Source of the DNA: Secundilactobacillus silagei JCM 19001
GTDB taxonomy: Bacteria; Bacillota; Bacilli; Lactobacillales; Lactobacillaceae
Assembly (NCBI RefSeq): GCF_002217945.1
Contig: NZ_BCMG01000006.1
Span: 1-64,000 of the forward strand
Length of the DNA: 64,000 nucleotides
Reading direction: 5' to 3'
Below are positions 35,559 through 45,417 of this stretch, in pieces; position 1 is the stretch's first letter, and every line of letters begins with the position of its first letter. Both the position numbers and the translations under genes were made by a program. The notes below the pieces were generated by a model, which was not told the origin of the DNA, ran no database searches, and worked only from the letters and a program-made list of their open reading frames with translations.

Positions 35559-35590
35559 AGAGGGGTCATCAAAATTTTGATGACCTCTTC
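35559..35590 (+). terminator. Terminator of the second lectin-like gene
   Basis: AAGAGGGGTCATCAAAA is followed by its near-perfect complement TTTTGATGACCTCTTC. The stop codon is 8 bases upstream. Confidence 0.75.
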
Positions 35591-35649
35591 TTGTGTGCTT
35601 AGAACAATAATCGTCAATACTAGTGAAGTCAGTTAAATCTAACACATCC

Positions 35650-35687
35650 AAAAGCCCCGTTCATCCATAAATGAACGGGGCTTTTTA
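35650..35687 (-). terminator. Terminator of the MucBP LPQTSE gene
   Basis: AAAAGCCCCGTTCAT pairs with ATGAACGGGGCTTTTT around CCATAA. It can work on both strands; it is closest to the leftward gene whose stop is at 35724. Confidence 0.85.
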
Positions 35688-35723
35688 GGACTCTACATAA
35701 AACTTTGTTAATCTATCACCATT

Positions 35724-37502
35724 TTAATTTTCATGCTTGCGTTTCTTTACATCAATACCTAAAGCGCCAAGAATACTCATACCCAACAAGGCAATCAAAC
35801 TTGCAGAAGCTGATTCGCTAGTCTGTGGTAACGTCTGAGCTTTGCTGCTTTGAACTTTGGTGCTTTGAACATTATTATTCTGTGATACCATCTTCGTTAC
35901 AACAGCCCTACCAGCAGCACTTTGAGCTGTCACAACACTGGCATTTTGAACGGCTTGACCTTTTTTAGCAGCAGTCGATTGACCACTCTTAACAGTGTCA
36001 GGTTGTGTTGACGTCATTGTTCCCTGAGTTCGGGTATCCGGTTCAGCTGACGTAGCTGTTCCTTCAGAAGTTTGCATAACTGGTTCCGCTGAAGTGGTCG
36101 TTGAAGACGTTGGTGCTACAGTTTGATTTGTACCAGGAGTCGTGGTGTCAGAGGCAGTAGTCGTTTCAACTGGATTACTATTTATTGGATTACTATTTAT
36201 TGGTCCTGTACCCGTATTGACCTGCTTGTAAGTTAACGTTAAGGTCATCTGGTTACCATGAGTCGTTCCATTTGTTACAGTCTGTGTTGGATCAGCAAGT
36301 TCATAACCAGGAATTGTAGGCGCAGTGATTCCAAAATGGATTCCTTGATTTTTAGTATAATCATTGGAATTTTGAATAGACTGTCCGTTTTGATCAACGT
36401 ATTTGACGGTAATATTAGTCGTACCTAATCCATCTTCTGCAACGGTTCCTAAGGGCCGATATACAAAATTAGCGATTAAAAGTAATGGCGTATTTCTTAT
36501 TGGAAAGGTGATTGTACTTCTATTAGGATCAACTAGTGTATAACCGACAAGGTGTGAAGCATCGACACCAACAATATTCTCATGACCTGGCGTACCGACT
36601 CCGAAATAAGTGGTCTCAGATGGTTGAAGTTCCCTACCTGACTCATCAACCAATCGCTGAACTACTGGTACCATTCTTGCGTAAGCAACTTTTATAGTTA
36701 TTGGTGTGTCGCTATAAATACCCATAAGTACGCCGTTATCAAATCCGCTATTAGACGTACCATCTAAAATTGCATAGTGTACCTTATCAGCACCTACAAG
36801 AATCTGTGAAGGTGCATGACCGCCATTATATAGAGTCTCCAACGGTCCAGAATAACTGACCTGACTTGCTACCGGCAAGGCAATTGACTTACCATTGACA
36901 AATTTAACTACACTGGCATCTTTAATTGCATTGCCAGTATCATCAACATACTCCACATTAATTGAACCAATTCCAGTATCATCAACGCGGGTTAATTTTT
37001 GTGGGACCCCTGTCTTTTCATACTCGGCCTTAGCAGCAACTTGTGCACTTTCAAACTGAGCATCCGTTTGTGGCGCCTTTTTTGTGACTATGTTTTTGTC
37101 TGTTGGTATTGTTTTTGCTTCTGAAACTGGCTGCTTAGCCACTGGAGTTGGTTGTGTTTCTTGAACATTTTGACCAGCAACTGGTGTAGAAAGTGCTGTT
37201 GAATCGGTTGATTGCGTAACCTTATTTGTCTGAGTAGTAGCTGTTGTCCTTGCAGTATCCGTTTGTGATAATACTTGGGTCTTTGAATCACTTGCAGTAG
37301 CTGCTTTTGTAGTCTGAGCGGAACTTTGAGGTGTGTTGTCTGCTGTACTAACTGTCACAGCATTGGCATTAGTTGCAAATGCTCCGGTACCAATGGCTAA
37401 AGCAGTAATCCCCATAGCTACCCACTTTTTACCATCTTTATATGTTTTAACACGATGAATCTTTTCCTCTGAATTAAATAACCTCATTTTGCGATTCTTC
37501 AT
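35724..37502 (-). CDS. LPQTSE-anchored MucBP-domain surface protein
   Basis: 592 aa. Signal: VKTYKDGKKWVAMGITALAI (KxYKxGKxW type). A Gln/Thr/Ser-rich region runs to about residue 175. MucBP-like modules begin at INVEYVDDTGNAIKD, VVQRLVDESGRELQP and ITVKYVDQNGQSIQN, the last with GYELADPTQTVTNG and LTYKQV. A Thr-rich spacer leads to LPQTSE, a hydrophobic helix and KKRKHEN. The role is probably adhesion to mucin or other glycans. It is a separate transcript, opposite in direction to the lectin-like genes. Confidence 0.9.
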   Translation of the reverse strand: MKNRKMRLFNSEEKIHRVKTYKDGKKWVAMGITALAIGTGAFATNANAVTVSTADNTPQSSAQTTKAATASDSKTQVLSQTDTARTTATTQTNKVTQSTDSTALSTPVAGQNVQETQPTPVAKQPVSEAKTIPTDKNIVTKKAPQTDAQFESAQVAAKAEYEKTGVPQKLTRVDDTGIGSINVEYVDDTGNAIKDASVVKFVNGKSIALPVASQVSYSGPLETLYNGGHAPSQILVGADKVHYAILDGTSNSGFDNGVLMGIYSDTPITIKVAYARMVPVVQRLVDESGRELQPSETTYFGVGTPGHENIVGVDASHLVGYTLVDPNRSTITFPIRNTPLLLIANFVYRPLGTVAEDGLGTTNITVKYVDQNGQSIQNSNDYTKNQGIHFGITAPTIPGYELADPTQTVTNGTTHGNQMTLTLTYKQVNTGTGPINSNPINSNPVETTTASDTTTPGTNQTVAPTSSTTTSAEPVMQTSEGTATSAEPDTRTQGTMTSTQPDTVKSGQSTAAKKGQAVQNASVVTAQSAAGRAVVTKMVSQNNNVQSTKVQSSKAQTLPQTSESASASLIALLGMSILGALGIDVKKRKHEN

Positions 37503-37891
37503 ACTATTTCCTCCAAAATATCTTAAAAAATCAGCGTTAGCGGTAAGTAGAATATTTCTAATAGCTCAACAGCTAACAATAGACTGTCATAGTTACCCCA
37601 AACTGACCAATCTTATGCGTTACAACTGTAATTGAGCTTTGCCTTTTTTCGATAATGCCCCCTACTTTGTTTCACCAAGTTGCTTTTTAAACCGCTTTCA
37701 TTATGGAACGATTGCTTCAAAATGTCTAGTTTTAATTTATAAATACTGATATATCGCTAAAGTATAGGCTAAATGAAAGTCATTTTGAGATATATTTATT
37801 AATGTGTGTATTATATTTAATACTTAAATATAAAAGTTAGTTTTCACATTAAAATCAAAATTTTAACATCATTTTTCAATCTCCAAACAGA
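37503..37891. other. AT-rich gap between two leftward secreted-protein genes
   Basis: It contains the leader of the MucBP gene (a GGAGGAAA ribosome site just before its ATG) and long AT-rich stretches. I find no ORF and no clear RNA structure. Confidence 0.4.
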
Positions 37892-37925
37892 CAAAAAGAA
37901 CCGACTCTTCCGAATCAGTTCCTTT
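37892..37925 (-). terminator. Terminator of the 147-aa secreted protein gene
   Basis: AAAGAACCGACTC and GAATCAGTTCCTTT pair imperfectly; the minus strand ends the stem with TTCTTTTTGTC. It lies 20 bases past the stop codon. Confidence 0.7.
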
Positions 37926-37944
37926 GCGTACCTATTTGTGCAGT

Positions 37945-38388
37945 TTATTTATAGTACCAGTAACCATAATGATGTTCTGGCGAAAACTTATGACCATTAT
38001 TGATTGTGAGATAGTTCATCAGATGCATTTTATTACCCTTTTGGTAGAATTTATAATAGAAAATTTCTTTTCCATTGGTATAAAGCGTTTCATGCCCCTT
38101 TACATAATAGTAATGACTGCCGGCCTTGTGGTGATAACTTTGGTTGTTAGTCATCACAGGATCGCCAAATCCGCCAGCTTTACCAATCGAATTTTTGCCA
38201 ATTTTAACTTCAAATCGAGTATGCGTCCCTGCAACTGCAATCGACTTTGTTTTCCACGTACCTCGTAATGCTGATGGCGTCCCACTATGCCAAGTTGTCG
38301 CGTGAGCGGTCGTACCAAAACTAATAGTCAGGCCTAAAGCAACCACAAAACCAGTCAATAATAATTTCCCCTGCTTAAATAATTTCAT
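37945..38388 (-). CDS. Small secreted protein of unknown function
   Basis: 147 aa. A clear signal peptide (KLLLTGFVVALGLTISFG, cut after AHA) leaves a mature part of about 118 residues. It is rich in aromatic residues, His, Lys and Gly (HHKAGSHYYYVKGHETLYTN, EHHYGYWYYK at the end) and probably all-beta. TWKTKSIAVAGTHTRFEVKI looks like a lipocalin-like or SH3-like strand pattern but I cannot assign a family. No anchor. Monocistronic, beside the adhesin island. GGGGGAAGATAG provides the ribosome site. Confidence 0.75.
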   Translation of the reverse strand: MKLFKQGKLLLTGFVVALGLTISFGTTAHATTWHSGTPSALRGTWKTKSIAVAGTHTRFEVKIGKNSIGKAGGFGDPVMTNNQSYHHKAGSHYYYVKGHETLYTNGKEIFYYKFYQKGNKMHLMNYLTINNGHKFSPEHHYGYWYYK

Positions 38389-38578
38389 CCGCTATCTTCC
38401 CCCTCAATCAGTTAATTAAAATAATTATCCAAAATTATTGTATCATAAACTATAGCTTAAAGATCAATAAAAATTACTTGATTAAGCCAACTCGCTTAGC
38501 CTTTATTTCGTGTTAGCAGTGGCTTATAATTTCAGATGTGACGTTAATTTCAATTCAGTAAGAAAGTGAGCGATCAAC

Positions 38579-38974
38579 GTGGCATTTCAAACACACTATA
38601 ACTTTGGCGGTGCTAAAACCCATAATGGTGGGAGTAAGTCCGCTGCTAAAAAAACGTTGAAGCAGTTCTGGCAGTATATTCAGCAGCAAGGTGCGCAGTT
38701 AAGCGACCCCGTAACCGTTAGTGAGGTTGCAACACTGCAACATCATCTAGTCGCATATGGCAACCAAAAAATTAACGGCTATAAAGTTTCTGGCGGTACC
38801 TACGCGGATACGTTAAACCAATACATGACTGATTGTAGTACGTATCTGGACCAGTATTTAACCGATCAACCGGATACGCCGCTGACAGTAAGCCGGCAAT
38901 CGTTTATGATTCAATATGAACATCAGGTCAACCAGTTAATTCACCATTACGAAGCGGTTATTGCTAAAGGATGA
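38579..38974 (+). CDS. Hypothetical cytosolic protein, helical
   Basis: 131 aa, starting with GTG (GTGAGCG some 12 bases upstream is a weak ribosome site). No signal peptide or membrane helix. The N-terminus is Gly/His/Asn-rich (HYNFGGAKTHNGGSKSAAKK), the rest is amphipathic helices rich in Gln and Tyr. I do not recognise a family. It is followed closely by a strong terminator and has its own transcript. Confidence 0.6.
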   Translation: MAFQTHYNFGGAKTHNGGSKSAAKKTLKQFWQYIQQQGAQLSDPVTVSEVATLQHHLVAYGNQKINGYKVSGGTYADTLNQYMTDCSTYLDQYLTDQPDTPLTVSRQSFMIQYEHQVNQLIHHYEAVIAKG

Positions 38975-39012
38975 TTGGGTTGAGCTTACACATATCTGTT
39001 AATCTAAGCACC

Positions 39013-39050
39013 AAAAAAGTCATTCGATTAAGCAACCGAATGACTTTTTT
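39013..39050. terminator. Bidirectional terminator
   Basis: AAAAAAGTCATTCG pairs with CGAATGACTTTTTT around ATTAAGCAAC. T-runs occur on both strands; it lies between the convergent hypothetical gene and nucleoside transporter gene. Confidence 0.85.
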
Positions 39051-39109
39051 AACGCAACCTTAGATTGTCTAGAAATAGTCAGTGCTTCGTTGTAAGATAC
39101 GCCGTTCAA

Positions 39110-40339
39110 CTACCACACAAACAAACCGACTAGACCAGCTGATAAAAGCGAAACTAAAATACCAGATAATAGCATATAACCAACGTTTTTAGCGACTAAA
39201 TCATTCTTTTCCTTGTCCACTAAACCCTTAAAAGCACCAATGATCATCCCGGTGGTACCGAAGTTCGCAAAGGACGTTAAAAAGACGGTGAGAACCGCGC
39301 GTAAATGCGGTGTGTAGCCGTTAATGACGTTACCAGCGACTTTCCCCATTACTACGAATTCGTTAGTGACCAATTTCAATCCCATGTCCTGCGATAAGAT
39401 CCACGCATCATGAACCGGAAAGCCTAACAGCCAGGCAGCTGGAAACATAATCGCACCCACAATGTGTTCTAGGGACAGTGGTTTCCAGATCAATCCCAGC
39501 AACTTGTCCGCTAAAGCAGCTAAGGCAACAAAGGCAATCACGTTAGCCGTGATAATTAAGATCAACCGACCGGCGCCTAAAATGGAATCGCCCAAGTATG
39601 AAAAGAAGGGTTCTCTTTTCTCCGCTTTGTCATCCTCAGCACCAACCGTCGCAATCGTATCCTCTTCTGGAGAGACTTTAACCGGATTAAGCAGGTTAGT
39701 CACAATAATCGCATTCAGACAGTTAATCGGTACCGCGGTCAAAACGAACTGCCCTGGCACCATTTGAGTATACGCACCCAGAATCGATGCCGTGACACAG
39801 CTCATCGACATCATCGCCAACGTTACGTTACGAGCAGCACTCATCTGCCGAAGCTGTCTGCCTGAAATCGCCAGGACTTCAGTGTTCCCCAGAAACATCA
39901 TTTCAATTGCGAAAAACGATTCAAACCGCGGCTGTCCGGTAATAAAGGATAATCCCCGGCCAACCCATTTGATGATCCAAGGTAACACGCCGATATAGGT
40001 TAAAATATCAAAGACTGGCACGATCATAAGGACAGGCAATAACGCACTCGTCACGAAGTTCATCGCTTTAGCAGTCCCGCCAAATTCTGGTGTGACCCAG
40101 TTCGGCAACGCGAAGACGATCCCCTGATACGAAACTTGCACTAACCAGTTAAACCCATCAGCGGCAGCCTTAACCGCGTCACGACCGGCTGAAAAACTAG
40201 TAAAGAACCAGGCTAATGCCAAATTGATCAGTAACATGATACCGATTGAACGCCAGTTGATGGCCTTTTTCTGCTTTGAAAACAGGAAACCAATGGCCAC
40301 GAACACAATGATCCCAATCAAATTAATAATGATATACAT
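39110..40339 (-). CDS. CNT-family nucleoside transporter (NupC-like)
   Basis: 409 aa with about 10 helices and re-entrant loops. GNTEVLAISGRQLRQMSAARN and GKVAGNVINGYTPHLRAVLTVF, followed by FANFGTTGMIIGAFKGL, are diagnostic of concentrative (cation-coupled) nucleoside transporters. It imports nucleosides through the membrane. Second gene of an operon, 22 bases after the nucleoside hydrolase gene; AGGAG precedes the ATG. Confidence 0.93.
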   Translation of the reverse strand: MYIIINLIGIIVFVAIGFLFSKQKKAINWRSIGIMLLINLALAWFFTSFSAGRDAVKAAADGFNWLVQVSYQGIVFALPNWVTPEFGGTAKAMNFVTSALLPVLMIVPVFDILTYIGVLPWIIKWVGRGLSFITGQPRFESFFAIEMMFLGNTEVLAISGRQLRQMSAARNVTLAMMSMSCVTASILGAYTQMVPGQFVLTAVPINCLNAIIVTNLLNPVKVSPEEDTIATVGAEDDKAEKREPFFSYLGDSILGAGRLILIITANVIAFVALAALADKLLGLIWKPLSLEHIVGAIMFPAAWLLGFPVHDAWILSQDMGLKLVTNEFVVMGKVAGNVINGYTPHLRAVLTVFLTSFANFGTTGMIIGAFKGLVDKEKNDLVAKNVGYMLLSGILVSLLSAGLVGLFVW

Positions 40340-40361
40340 GCCGACCTACTCCTCTCTATGA

Positions 40362-41294
40362 CTACTTGTAGGTCTTAATGCAGTCAGCAACCAAGTCAAA
40401 GAATTTGTCCCGGTCGATCTTCTTACCCACTTTGGCGTTCGGCGTTTGCTTCAACACGTTGAGTTCATCACAAACCGTCCGGCCGTAGCAAGGTCCGCGG
40501 TTAATATCAACTTCTACGAACATGTCTTGCATCTCAAACATGGTTGGATCGATCAAGTAGCCAATGGTTGTGGCATCGTGAATCGGACCAGCTTCCAGAC
40601 CAAATTCTTCAAATTGGGTCTTCAGCGTAAAGCGCATCAGATCACCGAATAACTTACCAGCTTTATTGCCGATGGCTTCCATGCGTTCGATCACGTCGGG
40701 AGTACATACGGTTTGGTTAGTTAAATCAAGTCCCATCATGACAATTGGGACACCGGACTTAAAGACGACGCGAGCAGCTTCTGGATCAGCAAAGATGTTA
40801 AATTCAGCTGATGGCGTGAAGTTACCAGTACCGTAAGCCCCCCCCATCAAGACAATTTCTTGAATCTTAGGGACGATCAGTGGTTCCATCCGCATAGCAG
40901 TGGCAATGTTGGTCAAAGGACCAGTTGGCACTAACGTAATGTCGCCATCACTGGCCATTAAGGTATCAATAATGAATTGAACCCCGTTGAGCTTTTCGGC
41001 TTCCCGGTGTAATTCTGGAAAAACGGGACCATCTAAACCAGTGGTACCATGGACGTTACCAGCAACTACTTGTTGGCGAACCAATGGCTGTGGCATGCCG
41101 GGATAGATTTTAGCGTCAATATCCAGCAATTGCGCAACGTTTAAACCATTATGAGCGGTTTTAGCTAAGGTTTGGTTACCAGCCACAATGGTGATCCCCA
41201 ATAAATCAATTTTGGAACTCGCATTGGCCATTAACATGGCAATCGCGTCATCGTGTCCTGGATCACAGTCAAGAATAATTTTTCGTGCAGTCAT
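40362..41294 (-). CDS. Nucleoside hydrolase (IunH/RihB-like)
   Basis: 310 aa. The calcium-binding motif [15 protein letters not shown] opens the protein, ALMGGAYG-like [11 protein letters not shown] and the catalytic His in [13 protein letters not shown] are present. The enzyme splits ribonucleosides to base and ribose. I place the start at 41294 (AAGGAGGAAA upstream) instead of 41360. First gene of an operon with the CNT transporter, so import and cleavage are coupled. A divergent CRP-type regulator and a 22-bp palindrome lie upstream. Confidence 0.93.
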   Translation of the reverse strand: MTARKIILDCDPGHDDAIAMLMANASSKIDLLGITIVAGNQTLAKTAHNGLNVAQLLDIDAKIYPGMPQPLVRQQVVAGNVHGTTGLDGPVFPELHREAEKLNGVQFIIDTLMASDGDITLVPTGPLTNIATAMRMEPLIVPKIQEIVLMGGAYGTGNFTPSAEFNIFADPEAARVVFKSGVPIVMMGLDLTNQTVCTPDVIERMEAIGNKAGKLFGDLMRFTLKTQFEEFGLEAGPIHDATTIGYLIDPTMFEMQDMFVEVDINRGPCYGRTVCDELNVLKQTPNAKVGKKIDRDKFFDLVADCIKTYK

Positions 41295-41371
41295 AAGTAT
41301 TTCCTCCTTGTATTGACGGGCGTGTAAGCCCTTACTGACAAGTTGAATTATAACCGGCAAATTGCTATGGT

Positions 41372-41393
41372 AAGTATGAGAAATCTCACACTT
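41372..41393. promoter_or_regulatory. 22-bp palindromic operator of the nucleoside cluster
   Basis: AAGT, one base, TGAGA, AA, TCTCA, one base, ACTT: a near-perfect dyad between the nucleoside hydrolase and the CRP-type regulator genes. The symmetry and length suit a CRP/FNR-family dimer. It sits only a few bases before the regulator's ribosome site, which suggests autoregulation. Confidence 0.75.
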
Positions 41394-41404
41394 GGAGAAA
41401 AAAC

Positions 41405-42088
41405 ATGAAAAAAATTTTAAACGAGCATTTAAAGCAGCAACTGATTAGTGACAACCACTTTAATGATTTATTTTCAACGGATATGAGTGCTAAGACCCAA
41501 TTAATCAGCGTGCCTGCTGGCGGTTATATTATTGAAAACACGAAGCGGCCAGCCTACTTATTTTACTTAGTTCGCGGTAAAGCCAAGCTGTACGATGCCC
41601 AGTCTAACGGTAAAACCGTGCTGATTGATTTCTTCACCCCACCGTGTTTTATGGGTGAAATGGAACTGCTGGATCCTGATAGCGAACCCTTCAGCATGCA
41701 AGCCATTGAAGACTGCCTTTTCTTAGCCTTACCAATTGACCAGTATCAAAATCAGCTACTTTCTGATACAATATTTTTGCGCCACATTTGTCTTTACTTG
41801 GCCCATAAAGAAGCCCGCGATGTGCGGACAGCTTCTAAGAACCAGTCGTTTACGCTGAATCAACGACTGGCCGCCTTTATTTTGCTCACCGAGCACAACG
41901 GCACCTATAACGAAAGACACACCCAAGTCGCGCAGTATCTGGGTGTGTCTTACCGGCATTTACTATACGTCTTGGCCGCGTTTGTGGATCAGGGTTATTT
42001 AGTTAAACACGGCCGCCACGATTATCAGATTGCCAACCGTGAAAAATTAATGGCGCTTTCGTCAGAGATCCGCAATGAACCGAAATAA
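41405..42088 (+). CDS. CRP/FNR family transcriptional regulator (YeiL-like)
   Basis: 227 aa. Cyclic-nucleotide-binding beta-roll in residues about 20-130 ([32 protein letters not shown]), then a C-terminal winged HTH ([23 protein letters not shown]). It resembles E. coli YeiL, which lies beside the nucleoside genes nupX and rihB; here too it is divergent from a nucleoside hydrolase and transporter. Cys residues are few and not arranged like the FNR iron-sulfur site. It probably controls nucleoside use; ligand unknown. Confidence 0.88.
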   Translation: MKKILNEHLKQQLISDNHFNDLFSTDMSAKTQLISVPAGGYIIENTKRPAYLFYLVRGKAKLYDAQSNGKTVLIDFFTPPCFMGEMELLDPDSEPFSMQAIEDCLFLALPIDQYQNQLLSDTIFLRHICLYLAHKEARDVRTASKNQSFTLNQRLAAFILLTEHNGTYNERHTQVAQYLGVSYRHLLYVLAAFVDQGYLVKHGRHDYQIANREKLMALSSEIRNEPK

Positions 42089-42223
42089 ATACTTTCATCA
42101 GATTATTCTGGGGAACTTGATTTGCTAATCTATCTGGCATAAGATTGCTCATGATAGCGCTACCATAGTTTCTATAACAGTGTTTTAACATTCACAATCT
42201 TTATGATTAAGGAGGAATTCATA

Positions 42224-42730
42224 ATGAGCGATCAGCTTTGGTGTGCGGATATTATCCGTTCTAACCATCAAGCACAAACTTATCGGCTCTCAGGTGACTT
42301 GCAGTATGCGCTCACCATTGATGAGGCCGGTCAAAGACACCTTTTACACGGTCTCATTGTGGTGCCGCTTGCACCCTACATATTTTCCAAACCGCGAGGA
42401 ACTAAGGAAGATGTTCTACCACCATATGGCGTAGGGTATGTCAAACGCGTCTATCGCATCGATCAGCCAGCAGCTGGTCAACTGACGCCCACCCGCAGTC
42501 AATTTATTGATTACAAGTACTGGCCCAATGAAACTCAAAAAAGCGTCAGCATCTATCTGCAACACGATTATTCCTGGTTAAATAAAAAGCAAATTGACGC
42601 TGATATTGCCTACTGGCAGAGTCAGGACAGTCACCATCCGGTTCCAGTCAACCGTTTGTGGGTACTGGTTTCTAAGTATCGCATTCACCGGCATTTAAAA
42701 CGAATCGCAGCTTATCGTAAACGACATTAA
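42224..42730 (+). CDS. Hypothetical protein
   Basis: 168 aa from ATG 42224 (GGAGG at 42211-42215). Soluble, basic at the C-terminus (KYRIHRHLKRIAAYRKRH), with Tyr/Trp-rich segments (DYKYWPNETQKSVSIYLQHD). No motif I recognise. It has its own terminator and follows the CRP-type regulator by 135 bases, so co-regulation with the nucleoside cluster is possible but not shown. Confidence 0.65.
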   Translation: MSDQLWCADIIRSNHQAQTYRLSGDLQYALTIDEAGQRHLLHGLIVVPLAPYIFSKPRGTKEDVLPPYGVGYVKRVYRIDQPAAGQLTPTRSQFIDYKYWPNETQKSVSIYLQHDYSWLNKKQIDADIAYWQSQDSHHPVPVNRLWVLVSKYRIHRHLKRIAAYRKRH

Positions 42731-42768
42731 AATCACCCATCACATGACAAACCGTGATGGGTGATTTT
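42729..42768. terminator. Terminator after the hypothetical gene
   Basis: AAAATCACCCATCAC pairs perfectly with GTGATGGGTGATTTT. It can act on both strands and lies between convergent genes. Confidence 0.88.
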
Positions 42769-42819
42769 ACTCGGTTAGGGTTTTAAAAATGAACCAACTT
42801 TAAACGATTCATTTGGCGA

Positions 42820-43767
42820 TTATGCTTTAAAACTAGCGCTAATTTCTTGAATATCCGCTGGTGTCGTCCGGCAGCAGCCACCAATCAACGATGCACCGGC
42901 AGCCCGCCACTTAGGCACTAATTCTGAAAACGACTTGGCGTTAGGATTCAGCTCCCAAGTCTTAGTAACTGGGTCATAGGTGTCCCCATTATTAGGATAC
43001 ACGATGATTGGCTTATCAGTTGCCTTAGCGATGACCTGAATCAAAGCCTCAATATTAGCCATTGCTGTGCAATTGACACCGATCGCCACAATATCTGGAA
43101 ATTGATTAAAGTACTCGACAGCCTGTGTTAAGGGTGTTCCGTCACAGAGCTTTGCTTGATCAGTCACACTAAAGGACAGCCAGGCGGGAATCCCTGAAAA
43201 TTCATTTTGCAAAAGGTTCACTAATGCCTTGGCCTCCGCAAAATTAGGCTGCGTCTCAAACGCAAACAAATCGATCCCCGCACCTTCTAATAAATTCAGC
43301 CGGGCGCGATGAAAGTCCTGATATTCTTGTTGCGTTAACGAATAGTCACCAGTATACTCACTGCCATCAGCCAAATAAGCACCATATGGGCCCACGCTAC
43401 CTGCAATGAGCAGCGGTTTTTCCTGGCGAACTTCGTCTGTTAATGTTTGTTCATATTCGCTACGGGCCCGCTGCGCTAGTTTAACCGAATCAAAAATCAT
43501 TTTACCGCTTTGTTCCTGCGTTAAGCCGGCCTTTACAAACGCTGGGATGTTCGCTTGGTAACTATCAGTAATCGCAATGTTAGCGCCAGCATCAAAATAG
43601 CTGCGGTGGACGGCTACTACGGCATCCGGATCATGAACCAAGGCCATCGCTGACCACAAGTCATTGTCCGTATCAACCCCCCGTTTTTCTAATTCGGTGG
43701 CCATGGCCCCATCGACTACTAAGGCGGATTGCTTTTCTAGCCAATTTTTTATTAAATCATTATTCAT
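42820..43767 (-). CDS. mmuM: Homocysteine S-methyltransferase
   Basis: 315 aa. LVVDGAMATELEKRGVD starts the barrel; the zinc ligands are the Cys in GVNCTAMANIEAL and the Cys pair in GGCCRTTPADI. The enzyme methylates homocysteine to methionine using S-methylmethionine or S-adenosylmethionine. Start at 43767, 9 bases after GGAG; six additional codons in the longest ORF lack a ribosome site. Divergent from an MmuP-like permease, exactly as in mmuPM clusters. Confidence 0.93.
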   Translation of the reverse strand: MNNDLIKNWLEKQSALVVDGAMATELEKRGVDTDNDLWSAMALVHDPDAVVAVHRSYFDAGANIAITDSYQANIPAFVKAGLTQEQSGKMIFDSVKLAQRARSEYEQTLTDEVRQEKPLLIAGSVGPYGAYLADGSEYTGDYSLTQQEYQDFHRARLNLLEGAGIDLFAFETQPNFAEAKALVNLLQNEFSGIPAWLSFSVTDQAKLCDGTPLTQAVEYFNQFPDIVAIGVNCTAMANIEALIQVIAKATDKPIIVYPNNGDTYDPVTKTWELNPNAKSFSELVPKWRAAGASLIGGCCRTTPADIQEISASFKA

Positions 43768-43858
43768 AGGATAATACTCCTTCATGTAGCACTTGCATGA
43801 TACTGTTTTTTAATGATATTCTAATCTAAGCAAAGTTGCAATTATTGGAGGAATATCA

Positions 43859-45268
43859 TTGGAAAAAACAGATACCAAGCTGGAACGTAAAATGACGTCC
43901 CGGCATTTATTTATGATCTCACTAGGCGGTGTAATTGGAACCGGCTTATTCCTGAGTTCTGGTTACACGATTCACGAAGCAGGACCCATTGGTACTATTT
44001 TAGCATACGCCATTGGCGCAGTTGTCGTTTATCTGGTCATGCTGTGTTTAGGCGAACTTTCGGTAGCCATGCCGGAAACCGGGTCCTTCCACGTCTACGC
44101 GGACCGCTACATCGGCCACGGTACGGGCTTTACGGTTGCAATTCTATACTGGTTAACCTGGACAGTCGCATTAGGATCGGAATTCACCGCTGCGGGGTTG
44201 ATCATGACAAAATGGTTCCCGCACTCTCCCACGTGGATTTGGAGTGTCCTTTTTATGGTTGTCATTTTCACATCAAATGCGATGTCCGTTAAATTTTTCG
44301 CCAATACTGAATTTTGGTTTTCAAGTATCAAAGTGGTCGCCATCATTGCTTTTATTATCTTAGGGGCTTGCGCAATGTTTGGCGTGCTTCATATGAAGGG
44401 CTATCAGCACGCACCCATGTTTTCCAACCTGTTCAAAGATGGGCTCTTTCCTAACGGCTTTAAAGCTGTCTTTACAACGATGCTGACGGTTAATTTTGCC
44501 TTTTCCGGCACTGAACTGATTGGTGTTACTGCAGGAGAGACCAAGAATCCGCAAACCACGTTGCCCCGGGCAATTCACACAACGCTCTTTCGCCTGATCA
44601 TCTTCTTTATCGGTAGTATCACTGTCATGTCTGCTCTTATTCCATGGCAAAAAGCCGGTGTTAATCAAAGCCCGTTCGTGTTGGTATTCAACAGCATTGG
44701 TCTGCCTTTTGCTGGCGATCTCATGAACTTTGTGGTGCTGACAGCGATTTTATCAGCCGCTAATTCTGGCTTATATGCTTCAACCCGGATGCTGTGGTCG
44801 CTGGCTAATCAAGGCACGATTCCCATCAAGATTGCCAAGACCAATCAGCATGGCATTCCAATGTTGGCACTTTGCCTTAGTATGATTGGTGGCATTCTTG
44901 CCCTCGCTTCTAGTGTCGTTGCCGCATCTACTGTTTACCTCGTACTGGTTTCAATTTCCGGTTTAGCTGTTGTCATCGTTTGGATGGCCATTGCTCTGTC
45001 AGAAATCAATTTTCGCAAACAGTGGCTAAAAGATGGCCACACAGTTGCTGAACTAAAGTTTAAAACGCCATGGTATCCAGTCATCCCATGGACAGCGTTT
45101 ATCATGAGCTTGTTGTCTTGCGTACTAATTATTTTTGACCCTACGCAGCGGCCAGCGTTATTTTATATGATTCCGTTTATCGCATTGTGTTATGCGGTTT
45201 ATTACGGGAAAGTGGCTTGGAAAAAACACCGTTTAGCCATCGAAAAAACAAGTGATCAGCACAATTAA
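43859..45268 (+). CDS. mmuP: Amino acid permease, S-methylmethionine transporter-like
   Basis: 469 aa, TTG start with GGAGG nine bases before. Twelve helices of the APC family. The N-terminal block [36 protein letters not shown] and [17 protein letters not shown] agree closely with E. coli MmuP. It likely imports S-methylmethionine for the divergent methyltransferase. The 91-bp gap holds both promoters; no S-box or T-box fits in it. Confidence 0.88.
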   Translation: MEKTDTKLERKMTSRHLFMISLGGVIGTGLFLSSGYTIHEAGPIGTILAYAIGAVVVYLVMLCLGELSVAMPETGSFHVYADRYIGHGTGFTVAILYWLTWTVALGSEFTAAGLIMTKWFPHSPTWIWSVLFMVVIFTSNAMSVKFFANTEFWFSSIKVVAIIAFIILGACAMFGVLHMKGYQHAPMFSNLFKDGLFPNGFKAVFTTMLTVNFAFSGTELIGVTAGETKNPQTTLPRAIHTTLFRLIIFFIGSITVMSALIPWQKAGVNQSPFVLVFNSIGLPFAGDLMNFVVLTAILSAANSGLYASTRMLWSLANQGTIPIKIAKTNQHGIPMLALCLSMIGGILALASSVVAASTVYLVLVSISGLAVVIVWMAIALSEINFRKQWLKDGHTVAELKFKTPWYPVIPWTAFIMSLLSCVLIIFDPTQRPALFYMIPFIALCYAVYYGKVAWKKHRLAIEKTSDQHN

Positions 45269-45323
45269 TTTTTTAAATTTAATCAGCTTTCGACTAAATC
45301 AGTTGAAGCAACTATCAAAATAC

Positions 45324-45371
45324 AAAGAGTCCACAATTATTAGCCTGCCAGTTAATAATTGTGGACTCTTT
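45324..45371. terminator. Bidirectional terminator
   Basis: AAAGAGTCCACAATTATTA (45324-45342) and its perfect 19-bp complement (45353-45371) form the longest perfect stem of this kind in the window. It lies between the permease and the convergent padR gene. Confidence 0.88.
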
Positions 45372-45417
45372 GTTCATGACCGAAAAATTAAGTCTCTAAT
45401 TCAAATTACAGCCCCAC

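Noticed and set aside
43768-43858. S-box or Met T-box before the methionine-related genes
   Set aside because: The divergent gap is only 91 bp and contains none of the conserved riboswitch elements.
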